This document shows, in pieces, positions 12,201-27,200 of a stretch of DNA of 64,000 nucleotides; the first letter of the stretch is position 1, and the number at the start of each line of letters is the position of its first letter. Source of the DNA: Amphiura filiformis. Taxonomy: Eukaryota > Echinodermata > Ophiuroidea > Amphilepidida > Amphiuridae. The stretch is from the NCBI RefSeq assembly GCF_039555335.1, contig NC_092631.1, positions 9,237,701-9,301,700 on the forward strand. The letters run 5' to 3'. The notes beneath the pieces were generated by a model that had not been told where the DNA came from, ran no database searches, and saw only the letters and a list, made by a program, of their open reading frames with translations. A program made the position numbers and the translations under genes.

Positions 12201-15200
12201 TGGTGGGTTAGCAGGCATTGTATTTTAACAATGAGAGAACCTTCTTAAACCTCGTTGACTTGGGGATGATTTGAAATGACCGCCAATTATGACTGTTTGA
12301 TATTTATTGCCAGCAATGTGGAAAAAGAGACACACATAGAAACGAAAAAAGCTATAATTTTGTTGAAGGAGCAAAGTTTAACTAACCATTACTCCGCTTC
12401 TGGATATCGTTTGAAGTCAAATGATATACCATTTTTAAGTTTATGATGTTTATTTTTTAAACACGAAATAACACAAAATTGACCGGGGGAGGAATTTACG
12501 GCTCATTCGCCGTGGACGGTCACATATAGAGGGTAAAAGGTAATTTGATTCCAATAATTTTTTTCAAATTATGTCAAATTATTTGCCTGGCCAAACGGAT
12601 TCCACAAATGTAATAATTGTGAGTGTACGACACATAGTTAAGAAGTTATGCTTCACAAAAGGCCTGGCCAACATCATTGTATACCCAATATAGCAGCCCA
12701 ACAGGACCATTAGAGGCTATATTAAGAACTTATTGTAGTTGTTATCTCCTCTCTCCCTTTCTCCACCCCTTCTCTCTCTCCCTTTGCCTCTCTTTCTCGT
12801 CCCTTCTCTCCCTTTTCTTCCTTTCTCTCTTTTCCTTTTTTGGGATTTCCAGGGGTGTCGCACCCCGCACCCCCCATGGCGACGGCCCTGTCCCTGTACA
12901 ACTTGCAAATTGACCTTGCACCTGTCGAGCCTCATACCTTAGTAAGCATGTGTCCTACGCGCAAATATGTTACATTTTTGTGATCCTCAGGCCCTGACAA
13001 AATAATAATTTGACATGCTTTTTATTGAATTTGGAGCATGTTTACTTTTTACCCCCTGTGGGGACGTTTTAAGGGTTACGGGATTTAAATACAGTTTGGC
13101 AGACAATGTTTTTTTAATTCAGCATACCCGAATTAACCAAAATAATTGTGTTTCCAGCTTTTACGCGAACTTGCCGCTTGATGCTTAAATAAGCACATAT
13201 TTTCCAAAATAGAACCAGTCTGTAAGTCAAAGAAATTGAAGACTTACCTATTTGCTTTGAATCATTGAGTGAAGGTATAGTTATATGTCTTGTCTCCCAC
13301 GACAAAAATGCACCAAATATTAAAAGAATACCATTGGTTAATAGCAATGCACCCATCCAGTAAAGGTACCAGCTGGATCGACAGTATAGATAAACCGCAA
13401 CCACAGTTACGTCGTTTGTTTTATCCTCCTAGAAAATAATAATATCTGATGAGTAAATTATTCATGGGTCGGTTTGGAAGTTATGGAAATAAATGGATAA
13501 ATATGGGATGATATGACAAACACTTTGATATTTTTACCATCAATTCAGAATGTGTAATAACGTCCTATTTTGTTAAAGAAAGTCATTCTGACAGTAATAG
13601 CGTCTAAAATTCGTTGAACAATAGATACATAACCTTCATGAAACACAGCAGTTGTTCTTTGGACACCATCATTTGACAAATATGGACAACTCTTGCACAG
13701 GAAACAGTCTGCTTTTCAAATACAGGCATAATAACAAATTATCCCAGTTTCTACTTTCCACCTCTTTTTTTTTTATTGTTTAAAGTACGTATTCTTTGGT
13801 TCATTTCAAGCTCTGTAGTGACGTCAATGCTGTTTTGCGGTGGAGCCGCAAGCCTCCCGACAAACCACCCTTGAACGCCTGCGTGTACGCTCTGCTCTAT
13901 GCGATTGACTTTACGCACTACCAAACGTTGAAGTGAACTATACTGCGCCAATAAAGTATCCTTACACTTGGAAAAACAATTTCCAAACTGAACAATATTG
14001 GTGTAAATTTGTTTTTTTTAAAGAGGCACTATCTAATCCTGCACATTATGACACCACATTGAATCCAATGTGACTTCAAGAAGCAAAGTTACAAGCATTT
14101 GATTAGGCGAAGGTCCAGTTTTAAAAGTGACAAACTGGCCTATTCAAAACTCCACAGACTAGACATCTGGTTTGAGAGTGGTGAATGGCTGTTTTTACGT
14201 TTGGCTTTAATTTAAAACAAAAGGAACAAAAGAAAACTGAAACAAAAGAACTGACAAATAAAATGAAAGTTATGAAAAGTACAGAGAAGTAAAAACTGAA
14301 ATAAACACTGCTTTAAATAACGCTTCATTGAAGAAACTGTGTTGTCTCTTTGTTGGAATCTTTTTGCGCCTTGTATAGGCCAGTTTGTCACTTTTAAAAC
14401 GGGACCTTCGTCTATTCAAATGCTTGTAACTTTACTTCTTGAAGTCACATTGGATTCAATGTGGTGTCATATTGTGCAGGATTAGATAGTGCAACTATTG
14501 AAAAAACAAATTTACCCCAATATTGTTTAGTTTTGGAAATTGTGATTATTTTTCCAAGTGTAAGGATACTTTATTGGCGCAGTATATTATAGTTGTAATG
14601 AGGAGGAAACATCCGGTGTCTAAACTTCCGTATTGCACGAAACAATGTCATCAGCTCTTTTGAGAGAGCTATACGTTTGATAAGAGCTTTCATTTCATTA
14701 TGTATATCCTACGAAGTACGAGAAAAATACATACCGATACTAATTTGTCCACATAAGTGATTTTAATGGAATCGAGCAACTCCCACATCAATAAAACCAC
14801 GCCATTAACGGAGGTAAGTAAGAAAACTTTCAGAATCAAATTAACATCGCTAATCTGTGAACGATTAAAATATAATCAATCTAATCAAAAAGTTTTATTT
14901 GTGTAGCTTGTGCTAAGACATTTCACATTATTTGCAAAAGCAGGACAAAAACAATTAAAGTAGTTGTATTCCCTTTCTTTTGGTTCTCCTCACCGCACCG
15001 CATCCAAACAAGTTTGCTCTTCCAGGAGGAAGCCTCCCCAGAGCAGTTCTTCTGGGGTAAACCAAACCTGTCTGGTCATCAAATTAATCAGTGACAAGGT
15101 TATCTCTGAAATTGACAGGTGCTAATTAATGTTTTAAAGCTATATTATCAATTAGCTCCTGTCAAAAATTGACGCAAACTAGTCGTTTTTAAAAAATTCA

Positions 15201-18200
15201 GATAGAAATTGTTGACCATTGTATATCTTCGATAATGACAATATTTTTAATATTAAATTAAACTCACCTTTTTGGGTACAACGGATTTTGTAGTGATTAT
15301 ACGATGAACGCGCCACGTCTTCATGAATAAACCTCCAAAGGAAACAGAAAACCCCATCACCAATGTCCATGTGTATACCTAGGTAGGAAAGGTTTTGTGT
15401 TGATTAAAGTAACTACTATAGAATGTCTGCTTCCAACATCATGTATTTATCAAATGGCTCCATTGAAGATATTCATTCTAATTATTAATTAGAGATTGAA
15501 CTTTTATACTTTTGATCCAAACACAAAAAAGTGGATTCATACCTCACAATTTTCAGATGGCACTCTATCTTCCCTCAGCGAGAGTGAGACTGTTACCAGT
15601 ATCATCAGACCAGCTCCTTTTGGCTGTGGGCTTGATTACAGTCTCGTAGATTCCGGGAGATTTGAACCTCAACCCATCCTTATTGAGTGATGATTCATTA
15701 ACTTTGAGATGTGTATTGCCTCTTTACAGCCTCGTTTAAACCATCTGTGGTCTCACAGTCTCACTCTCGATGATGAAAGATGGAGTACCATCTGAAATTT
15801 TTCTGTGTCCGAATCCAAAGTTTTAAACGTCAATCATAAATTGGATATGCCAACAAAGATAAGCTTTCATTAATGCATTTTCGTTGATATACCTTCAGCC
15901 TACCTTACACATGTTTACCACGACATATTCAGGAGCTAAAGCAAGGTCAATACCACCAATAATAACAGACGCATAAACCAAAATACCACCAAAAAGAAGC
16001 AGATTGTTTAATCGAGGACTGGACATCTTGATAATCCTGTAAGATAGTACAGAATAGTTACTTTATATACAGTCTGACGTTGACAAACGAGTGTCTCAGT
16101 ATAAGAACGGCCCATGGCACATTTTTGCAAAAATTTAGATTTTCAGGTGAAAGTGCCATACTGCCCTCTATTTACCTGCCACTGAAGTTACTAAGTTGTA
16201 AACACTCCAATATTATTGCTAGAAGCAAAAGAAAACACATATTCATATATTTCCCTGTGAATTCAAGATTGCAAATGTCACTTTTTTTTTTCAAAATGGC
16301 AAATGTGCCATGGGCCGTTTTTATACTATTATTTAACATCTAACCTTGTTAAGGTTGGTCTTAACCCTGGAATTATGGAAACTTTCGGGCCTCATAACTG
16401 ATAAATTATTGGTATAAAGTATATAAAAGTATACATATTTAAAATGGTAAAATACTGGATAAATGTGGGCCAAAATACTCATTCATGGCCCCAAATCCCT
16501 CAAAACGGTTTTTTGGGCTTATAATTTGCTAAAAAGTCAAGAATACTAGTGCCAACATACACAGGTCGATTGAAATACAGTTTACCTTTATACGTGTGCA
16601 GTGCAGCTAGATTATTAAAATTGCAAATAATGGTTGTGCAATTAATTTTCTTAGTTGTGTTTCTTCGGATGAGCGCCCTAGTTTAACATCAAAACGTTTG
16701 TGTAAATTTTCCATTGTATTGTTGTTCATTAATTTATACAAATCAAAAGTCGTTTGTCGCTTGTTTTATGGTTTCCTCATCAATGTGGATGTTAAACATA
16801 CTTCTCTGTCAGAGCAAAAAGAATACTAAGTTAGGAAGGGGCTTCTTGTTGAAGTTAAAAATAACCTTATAAATGATAATGAAAATGAGTTTAATGATGA
16901 TCCGCAAACACCACAATAATTAAAAAATGTTGCGCTACTTTCAAAATTCAAATTCTAGTCTGGAAGGGGTCTGCATAAACCGAACGGGCGAGTGTTTCAT
17001 AGAAAATATGCTTTCCATGAGTTTACATTATGGTGCTCATAATGTATGGCGGATTTAAGGAGACTGAATTTGAGTTTTGTAGGGTGTTAAATTTCTTCAT
17101 TTCTGATATTATCAAATTGATTGAAATCTGAGGTGATGTACTGAACCTAAATACCAATATGTGTTGATCAGAACTGAAATGCACTTGTGTTGTACCAGTT
17201 TTGAATGTGGGAGGAGCTTTTGAAAATATGGCTCTTAAAAGTGGTACGTACTCAGAAAATTTGTATGGCCCCCTGGGGCTAAGAGTTATAAACTTACCGT
17301 ACACAAATAAACAGCTCGAGTTCATTGCCAGGAATCGGCGCAGTTGTTGTTGTACCGTAAGTTTATCACATTTGACCCCAGTGGGGACATTCAAACAAAT
17401 GATACAGTACTTATATAATTTTAAGTGTTATAAAAATTAGCTGCCCATGGTTGTCAATTTTTTCCTCTTCTAACAGTTGTATTACATCAAGTTCTTCAAT
17501 AACCCCATTTTGATGTTGTTTGAATTGAGTATCTGGAAAATGTATTATTGTTGAATCCCCAAATGATTCAGAGCTTAAAAGAATCAATTCAAGTAATCGC
17601 GATGCCTTTCCATTTAGTTTATTATTTGTGGTTGACAATTCATTCAAGGGGTGGGGTCTGAACGTTTGGACACTATTTATTGTGGGACATTAGAGCACAT
17701 CAGACATATCGAATTGCATTCTGAATACGACGAATGTCCTGATGATATCAAATAATTTTGATTTTTTGAAATTCGCAATGCAATACACATTTTATGGCAA
17801 ATGATTAAAAATTGATATTTTTGATATTTAACATTACTCGAAGTAAACTTTATAAATCTGATGATTTATACTTAAAGTGTATCTAGGTGGGATGAAAAGC
17901 CGACGATCAATTGAAAATTTTGACCTTTCGTATTGAAAAACACCAAAAAAAAAAAAGGTCTTTTGGGGAAAAAAATCCATATCTTCAATATGAAAGGTCA
18001 AAATTTTCAATTGATCGTCGGCTTTTCCTCCCAGCTACATACACCTTAAGAATATATCATTAGATTTGTAAAATTTACTTCGAGGACTGTTATATCAAAA
18101 ATGTGAAAAATATCAAATTTGTCATAAAATTTGTATTATATCGTGAATTTCAAAAAATGTAAATTATTTGATATCAGAAAGACATTCTTCGTAATCAGAA

Positions 18201-21200
18201 TGCAATTCGATATGTATGATGTGCTCTAATGTCCTACAAAAAATACTGTCGAAACGCTCAAAACGCTCATTCCAGATCCCTTAAATGACCTTGCAATATT
18301 TTGGCATAAAATCAATTGCCTTATATCCAGTATACCCTCAGCTGTGAGCCAGCCAGTATCGGCTAATCCAAGCACATTTGTTATTTGTTGAGGAATTTGG
18401 ACTTGTATATTTTCTGGAATAAACAGTTCTATTAACCTATTAGCCTATTAACATCAAGAGTAAGCCCTGCAATCGTATTAGTAAATCGGCTAAGTCTTGA
18501 AAGCTATATAAACCAGCCTCAATTCGTACATTTGTTTGTCTTTCTCCAGCTCTAATTCAAACCCATTTAAAACGCTCTCTTTCTAAGATATTATAATATT
18601 TTTATTTATTTAATACGGTATAAAAATCCAGAAATACAGTCAGAAAACTGAGACATCTGGTTAACAATGCATACATCAAAAAACATAGAAATAGCAAAAA
18701 CACATTTTGACAAACAATAAATTAAGAATTTAAAAGGTTCACAACTGCAGGAATTGTTGATTTTTAGTATCGAGTTCTCTTGCATCTAGGCGGGTCAAGT
18801 TGTTGAGCATTCCTGAGGTTTTTACCGTGTCTTTTACTTTTTGGAGCAGGGAGCATGTTGTGTCGCTCTGATTTCAAATTGCTCTGGCCAAAACCTCAGC
18901 AAACACAAAACGTTTTCGACATCATTCGCAAAAGGTTATAAAAGGTTGTCAGAAAACGTCGGGTTATATAAAAGGTACATTAATGGTATAAAACGTGTTC
19001 ATAACATTAAATAACATTTGTTGGCAATTTACTGCACAGCAAACACAAATGTTTTACAGAAAACATTTAAATGCAAAGTATACACAGTGTTTGCAAACAA
19101 AGTTTGCATAAATAGTTTACAATGACATTTCGAAAACATTTTAAAAACATTGTTGTAGTGTGTTTTCATACAAAACGTTTTAAAACGATTTCATGACCTT
19201 TATATAACCCGACATTTTAATGTTATTAAAACGTTTTTACCTAAACCAAAACCCAAAATATAACTTATTTAAAACGTTTTAAAAACGTTTTTGTGTTTGC
19301 TGGGGTGCTTAATGTTTTCAATTATTTTAAGCTTTTTGGTAGTTCACGGTATCTTGCGAATGGTAGTGAGCTTTGGCAAAATTTGCATTTATCATTTCAT
19401 AGCGAGTATGTAGAAGAATTCAAATATCACAGATGAACTTTTGTAGTTCCTGTGGTTCTTCAATAATGTTGTAAAGAGGGCTGAAACAACAACACTTTTG
19501 TAAAATCACTCATTAACAGATACTTATTGACGCAGTGTAGTTATGGGCGTTGGGCATATGCTATGGCACCAAATGGGCGCATCCAGATATTTTTGGCCCA
19601 CCCCCTAAAGAAGACATGGGAAAATCTTAATCTTTTTTAAGATCTGACCTCGTAAACAATGAGGTCAGATCATAGCCAGCAGTAGTGCATAGAGTATCAT
19701 GCCTACGGATTTCATCACAGTCTTACCTTAGCGCGCTGGTAAGCAGCGTTTGAGATGGTGTTAATCGATAGTCGATAACCGATAATCAATGATCAATCAG
19801 CTATGAATATTTAATTGGATTCTAAAAATAATGATCACGGACTCTCATGTTCAAATGTGTGTGTGTGGGTTGGGGGGTGTATACCCCCTCGCATGTTGGT
19901 GCTAGCAAGTGCTGAGGGCGGCTTTTTACCCTAAACAAGACATGGGAAAACGCAAACTTATTGGGAATCCCATGTCTTCTTTAGGTAGGTGCCGTTAATT
20001 TCTGGAATAGCCCACGGTCTGCCCCCCAACTTCATAATCAGAAGCTTTTCCTACCACGCTAGTAGATGCCATTGTAAAGTAGTGCTAGAGTTGGTGCGGT
20101 GGGGGAGAATAAATAATTACAGATAGTCGATAACCGATAATCAATGATCAATAAGTTATAAACGTTCAGTTAAACCCAAACACGCAAATGATGATCAAGG
20201 AATCGCTAAGGATGATTTGCTTCTGGGTAGTGGGGTGGGTGAGGCGGAATCGATAGTCGATAATTGATTATTGACTATCGTTTATCGATTATCGATGATT
20301 AATTATCCATAATCAATCATTAGTTTATCCATATTCATTGTTGAAAATGTATAGGCCTCCGCAACCGACAAAACTAGGAATCGCTAAGGATGATCTCCTT
20401 CTGGGCATGGGGGGGTGAGGGGAATTGATAATCGATAATTGATTATTGATTATCGATTATCGATTATCGATGATTAATTATCCATAATCAATCATTAGTT
20501 TATCCATATTCATTGTTGAAAATGTATAGGCCTCCGCAACCGACAAAACTAGGAATCGCTAAGGATGATCTCCTTCTGGGCATGGGGGGGGGGGGGTGAA
20601 TGGGAATTGATAATCGATAATTGATTATTGATTATCGATTATCGATTATCGATGATTAATTATCCATAATCAATCATTAGTTTATCCATATTCATTGTTG
20701 AAAAATGTATAGGCCTCCGCAACCGACAAAACTAGGAATCGCTAAGGATGATCTCCTTCTGGGCATGGGGGGGGGGGTGAGGGGGAATTGATAATCGATA
20801 ATTGATTATTGATTATCGATTATCGATTATCGATGATTAATTATCCATAATCAATCATTAGTTTATCCATATTCATTGTTGAAAAATGTATAGGCCTCCG
20901 CAACCGACAAAACTAGGAATCGCTAAGGATGATCTCCTTCTGGGCATGGGGGGTGAGGGGAATTGATAATCGATAATTGATTATTGATTATCGATTATCG
21001 ATAATCAATTATCATTTATCGATAATCAATCATTAATTTATCCATATTCATTGTTGAAAAATGTATAGGCCTCCGCAACCGACAAAACTAGGAATCGCTT
21101 AGGATGATCTCCTTCTGGGCATGGGGGGGGAAGAGGGGAATTGATAATCGATAATTGATTATTGATTATTGATTATCGATTATCGATAATCAATTATCGA

Positions 21201-24200
21201 TTATTGATAATCAATCATTAGTTTATCCATTTTCAATGTTTGAAAATGTATAGGCCTACACACACGCCAAAACGGGATATCTGCATTAATTTGAAAAAAT
21301 GATTTTCTCCAAAGTGCTATAAAAGCACACTCTTTGATCATTTCTATGCACATCGTATCTCTTGCAACCTGAAGGAACGAAATTTGTTTCCGTTTTGAAT
21401 TTCAACAACTTAAAATGACATTTTTCGTAAAATGAGGCTCAAATATTTTGTTCTGAATTGGAAAATCTCTCTTGGTATAAAATGAAAACTATTACGGATT
21501 TTGATGGTAAATTTCAAACTTTTTTATATCAATCATCATATCCGTGGGCACGTGGTAATGTATTTTGAAAGCCATCCGAGTTTCCATTTTGACAAACGGA
21601 TAACAGCAAAAATAGTTTTAACATTGTCATCTATGGAAGAAAAATCACAAAACTGCCTTTTTCTCAAGAAAAAAAAAATTGGGACTCGAAAATAAATTTT
21701 CTTCAAAATCGTTTTATAAGATCTTTATATATGCTTAATAACTTTAAAAAAAAAAAAAAAAAAAAAAAACGAAAACAAATTCTAAGCTGATACTTCATGT
21801 AAATGATTTCCCCGAACCCAAACCCTAACCCTAATGCTACTCATAACCCTAATCCTAACCCTGACCCTAATTTCGTGTACAAGTAGGCCTACATGATAAA
21901 GAAATAAACAAACTATATTGGAATATTGGACACTTTGACAATAATAGCCTCATACACCCAACTCCGCCTGCTGCTTTCACTTCACTCTTTAATCCCTGTT
22001 ATGGAACTGTGACAGAAGATTGATATACAGCCTCTCAGAGCGTCCGAACTTTTGTGTCACGTGACCCTGCCTTATATGGGCGCATCCAGATATTTTTGGC
22101 CCACCCCTAAAGAAGACATGGGAAAATCTTAATCTTTTTAAGATCTGACCTCGTAAACAATGAGGTCAGATCATAGCCAGCAGTAGTGCATAGAGTATCA
22201 TGCCTACGGATTTCATCACAGTCTTACCTTAGCGCGCTGGTAAGCAGCGTTTGAGATGGTGTTAATCGATAGTCGATAACCGATAATCAATGATCAATCA
22301 GCTATGAATATTTAATTGGATTCTAAAAATAATGATCACGGACTCTCATGTTCAAATGTGTGTGTGTGGGTTGGGGGGTGTATACCCCCCCTCGCATGTT
22401 GGTGCTAGCAATTGCTGAGGACGGCTTTTTACCCCTAAAGAAGACATGGGAAAACGCAAACTTATTGGGAATCCCATGTCTTCTTTAGGGTAGGTGCCGT
22501 TAATTTCTGGAATAGCCCAATATATCGTGTAGTTATATGGTGTGTGTCCTCTTAAAATGCAAGAGGCGTCAACATACCTGACGCTACGATAGACAATGTT
22601 GAACACCATCAACGCAATCGCTAACAGGATTCCAAAACTTGCACAAATTGAAACCAGTACGAATACTGAAAGTGATATCAGTTGCAGTTCTTCAATTTCA
22701 ATCGCTGAATCAATAGGTGGAGTTCCGTCTAAAAATGAACGAAAAAAACCAAGAAAACAAGTGATAAACCAAGAGAAAAAAAACACCAATTATAAAGCAC
22801 TGATTCTATGTTTTTATTTGCTCACCTTTCCACACAATAGATGGACTGGAATGAAACATCAACTGTTCTCCCTCTGGTAATCCTAGATTTAAAAGAGCAA
22901 CTTCCACATTTATGCCATCTGCAATGGAATAAATTATTTCCATTGTCAATCATCATTAGATCGAGAACAAATTTCGATCAAGTATGAAATTATGTTGAGA
23001 AATTAGTTATCACCTAAAGGAATCTGTTTGCTTTCATGACTTAAACATTTGAGGTTGCAAATTATAGAGAGATTTGTTTACAACAAGCTTTTATTGTATT
23101 CCTTTTGAAAGAAACGACTTTTCACTAAAGAAAAAACCTTACATTTTGATCATACCTAGCATTCTGTACGATAGTTTACAGGATTAGATTTTTGCATGTG
23201 GACGCCGTACGAGAAAGCATTATAGAGACATTGCGATTTCCAAACGTAGACATCGGACGTACGTTAATCTATTCAAAACCACTCTCCTGTATCGAAGCGA
23301 GGTCACGTATTTAGCTATTTTTGAAGAAATTCCACGTGCAAAATCGACGTAGATACATCGTTGAAAATGCATAAAATTTGTCCATTTCACAATATGTTAA
23401 AGACAGTCAAAGATAATGAACATACGAAGGAAATTCTAATTGTTATTATGGTCCTTTTTGTTTGTAACAAATCATTATAATAAAGATACAGCGATGTGTT
23501 AAAAATGGACTAAATTTAAACGCAATATTAATACGCAGAGATTGCCAATTGAAATGTGTGTGATACTTTGCGTACAAAAAATGACATTGCGATTTCCCAT
23601 TTTGGATTCCAACGTAGAATAAAACGAAGATGCTACGTTGAAATATGCTGATTTTACCTCATGTCTAAGTCCATGCACCGCGCCCAATTTTCAGGACGAA
23701 AAAGTCTCATTTTGAAAGTAAAATCATAATGTATGGATGTAGTGATCTTTAATCTACCAAAATAATTATATGTTTTTGGGCAACTATAATATTTGGGGAG
23801 CACAAAAACAAAATCAATTAAGTTTAATCAGCATGTAGGTCAAAATTTTAGACAAAATCAAAAGCGGCCTTTTGAATTAGGCAAAGACTCAGCTTACTGT
23901 TATTTTTTCAATCACTATGCCCTCTATCGACCTAGATTAGAATAGATCAAATATAATAGTCTTTATTCCAGCCGCCTTGTTCTCCTTCGTGACGGATGAG
24001 CACAATCCAGTTTGGAACCGAGACTAGCAATATTTAACACCATATTAACGTACGTAAAAACGTACGTGAAAACGTACGTTCCACGTGCTGCGTTTGGAAC
24101 ATCGCAATCTCTCTTATGTCAATTTCATGTCGCTTCAATCGCTGTAGCCATTGGGCACTGCAGAATTGCATCGAATTTACTTAATGCGTTCACGTACCGC

Positions 24201-27200
24201 GACCACGTCTGGAAAACTAATCCTGTCCCTAATTTTCAGATTAAAATAAATACATTCTTGTCCACACACTAGTATGTGTTTCTCCGTAGGTAGTCTCATT
24301 TTGGTTTTTAGACCACCTTCACAGGCAAAACATTACACCACACACTAATTCCTATAGCGTGGAGAGAAACAATAATAATGTACATGTATGCATGTATATA
24401 ATATTTTAAATGTATTCCAGCTCCCTTCTTGGTTGAGCACTTTACTGTGGATGATTTACCTCACTTGGATTAATTTAATATAGTAAAATATACTGCGAAA
24501 ATGAACACAAGGGATCAAATATGCAAGGGCAATCATTACATCCGGTTGAGAACTCATTTAACTTTGCTGTAGTATAGGATGCACAACTTATAAGTTCCCC
24601 CTAATGCTTTTTGGAAGAAAACTTTTCAACGAAATGTAAAATTGTAAAAAGTTATGAGTAACCTTATTTGTTTTACAAATCTGTACCAATTTGTACTTCA
24701 TTGGCTCCCTGTGAAGCAGAGAATTTTATATAAGATCATGCTCTATGTGTTCAAATGCCTGCATGGATATGGACCAAATTATCTCACTGAATCAATTTCA
24801 TTGTACAACCAAACTCGTCTCGGCTTGCGTTCTGCAACAGACACTACACGTCTCTCTGTACCAAAATTCAACCCTAAAGGCCTGCAATCAGCTTTCGACA
24901 AGAGTTTTTCTCTCACCGCACCTGCACTCTGGAACTCACTTCCATCTGAACTCCGTACTGCTGTTTCTCTTCCAAGTTTCAAGAAAGGTCTCAAAACCTT
25001 CCTGTTCCCACAATAATCTGGTGGCTTTGTTTCAGTTTGCTGTTTTATTTTGCCTTTCAAATATTTTGTGTTCCATCTTGGCGCCGTGATCTTTATGAAA
25101 TGGCGCCCTATAAATGCCTTGTATGTAATGTAATGTAATGTAATTTGTAGTGTCACAATGATTCATTATGTAAACAAAGAGGCAGTTTGACAAGTTGCAC
25201 CTTGGTCCAATTTTCAAACAATACAGTATGTCAGGTCTGTTCATGTGTTTGTAATGGAAATAAAACTTAAAGTCTAGATGTTCAATAGGTAATGTGTCCC
25301 CCTACACTGTTAACAAGTGCATTACAACGTCGGCGCATGCTGTTTATTAAAGTCCGGATCCGTTGCTGGTTTCAGCCAAATTCACTATTGACATGTCTTG
25401 ACGAAAAGACGTGACACGTCCACGAGGTGCTCTCGGCTGATTTTTCACTTCTCCTTTCACCTGAAATTCTGTTCTCAATTTTCGAACCGCATTGGGCGCA
25501 ACTCCCACACGACAAGCAATTTCTGTCATTGGTACATTTTCATCCAGCAAACCTATTGGTCGACCGCGAAGGAAATCGGTCAAACGTGGCATTTTTAAAA
25601 TTACTTTTCACATGTGATGAACTACTGGCAATGTATGGTCTATTCTCACCGCAGTACATATCCCGTCCAACTCAGCCATTTATCGATTAAAGAGAAAAGA
25701 ATTAAACACCTGCTTTGCTTTAAAAAAAAGAAGAAAAACAAAGATTAAATTTTCTTTAACAAACACATGAATATTCCTGGCCTACTGTATTGTTTTAGAG
25801 TTAATTGCCTCCTATGGACTCAGATGTAACTTTTAACACTGTTAAAAACGGTCTCTTTTGTTTACATAATGAACTATTGTGACCAAACGCAATGACGTGT
25901 GACGCTATAATTTGGACCATATGTGTAAAACAAATAAGGCTACCCGTACAATTTTACACGTTTGCATTTCGTCAAATATTTTTCGATTTATTAAAAAAAG
26001 TATTTAAGGGGGGGGGGGAACTTATAAGTTGTGGACCCTGTAGAATCCTTGTGTCAGAGAAGCAAAACATAATAATTATAAAATAAAGATTTTAACTGTC
26101 TGCTATTTGATGGCGATCATTTAGGTCGTTTATATTAAATAAAAAAATGATAGTTTTTCTTCTTGCATGTTATGCTTTTTGTAGTATGGAAATAAAGGAA
26201 AATTTGAACTTGAATATGTTCAATGAATACTTACTTTGATATTGCGTAAGTGAAATCAAACCCTGTCGGTCACCAGATGACGTAAACTGTACAGGACCCT
26301 GTATAGACACAAATTGAATTGAACATTTTCAAACATTGTAACAGGTACAGGTTAATGTAAGTTATTAAAAATTAGGGCAGATTTTTTTCTTTTCTCCAAC
26401 GAATTTAAAATACCAGACGTTCACCTGTTTACAATTATCTAAAATGTATGAAGACACCGGACAATAAAATATACTAGCATATTGAGAAATATTGGAAATT
26501 ATTATGATTCCATTTGAAGAGAACGATGTTTGTGACACCTTAATTATATGTACAATTACAAATCAATAAGCTAAAGAAAAAAGCACACAAAGAGGAGTTC
26601 AGATGAAAAAAAACCCCGATATATCCATTTCTCTACTTGAGATATAGGCAAAAATAATTGGAAAAATATAAAGAAAATAATCAGGAAATATATGCTACTT
26701 TTGATATGTGGTGCTTAGGTTTCAACATTTTAGCTTGGAATTATTGTTAAGGGCAGATGTTGATGGGCTAGATATCTAAAAGTTATCAACATCGGATTTG
26801 CATACAACATACCGTGACTCCGTGGAATCTAATATCTGTAATCACATCAAACATAAGTTCTGCTATGTAGGTATTGTTGTACTTGAAATCACTGATACTA
26901 CTTCCTAGAAGAAGCAAATGAAAATAACGATACAGACATTAATCAACAGTCAAAGTCCCCGTGCTTTGTATGTTGTCATTTGCTGTGAATTCTCGCATAT
27001 TCATGAGGGAGTAGTCGTAACGCTACCTCAGCCACTTTTATGTCTTTTGTAGAGACTATCAATGCCAAAGATGGCTGAATGGAAATGTAACAAAATACCT
27101 GAGATATGTGACTGGAGACCGCGAATCAGCCGTAAAGTTGGCCCCTGGTCAAATTTGTTTTATTTCGTGTTTAGAAAATATATATCATAAGCTTTAAAAT

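Noticed and set aside
12740-12940. Ser/Leu- or Arg/Gly-rich protein frames on both strands
   Set aside because: They are translations of a CT-rich low-complexity tract.
20100-21250. CRISPR-like regular repeat array
   Set aside because: Units are contiguous ~180-bp satellite repeats without unique spacers, in an intron of an animal gene.
25347-25592. Domesticated Tc1-like DNA-binding gene
   Set aside because: Only the N-terminal helix-turn-helix remains, ending at an arbitrary stop, with no sign of exons or conservation; simple decay explains it.
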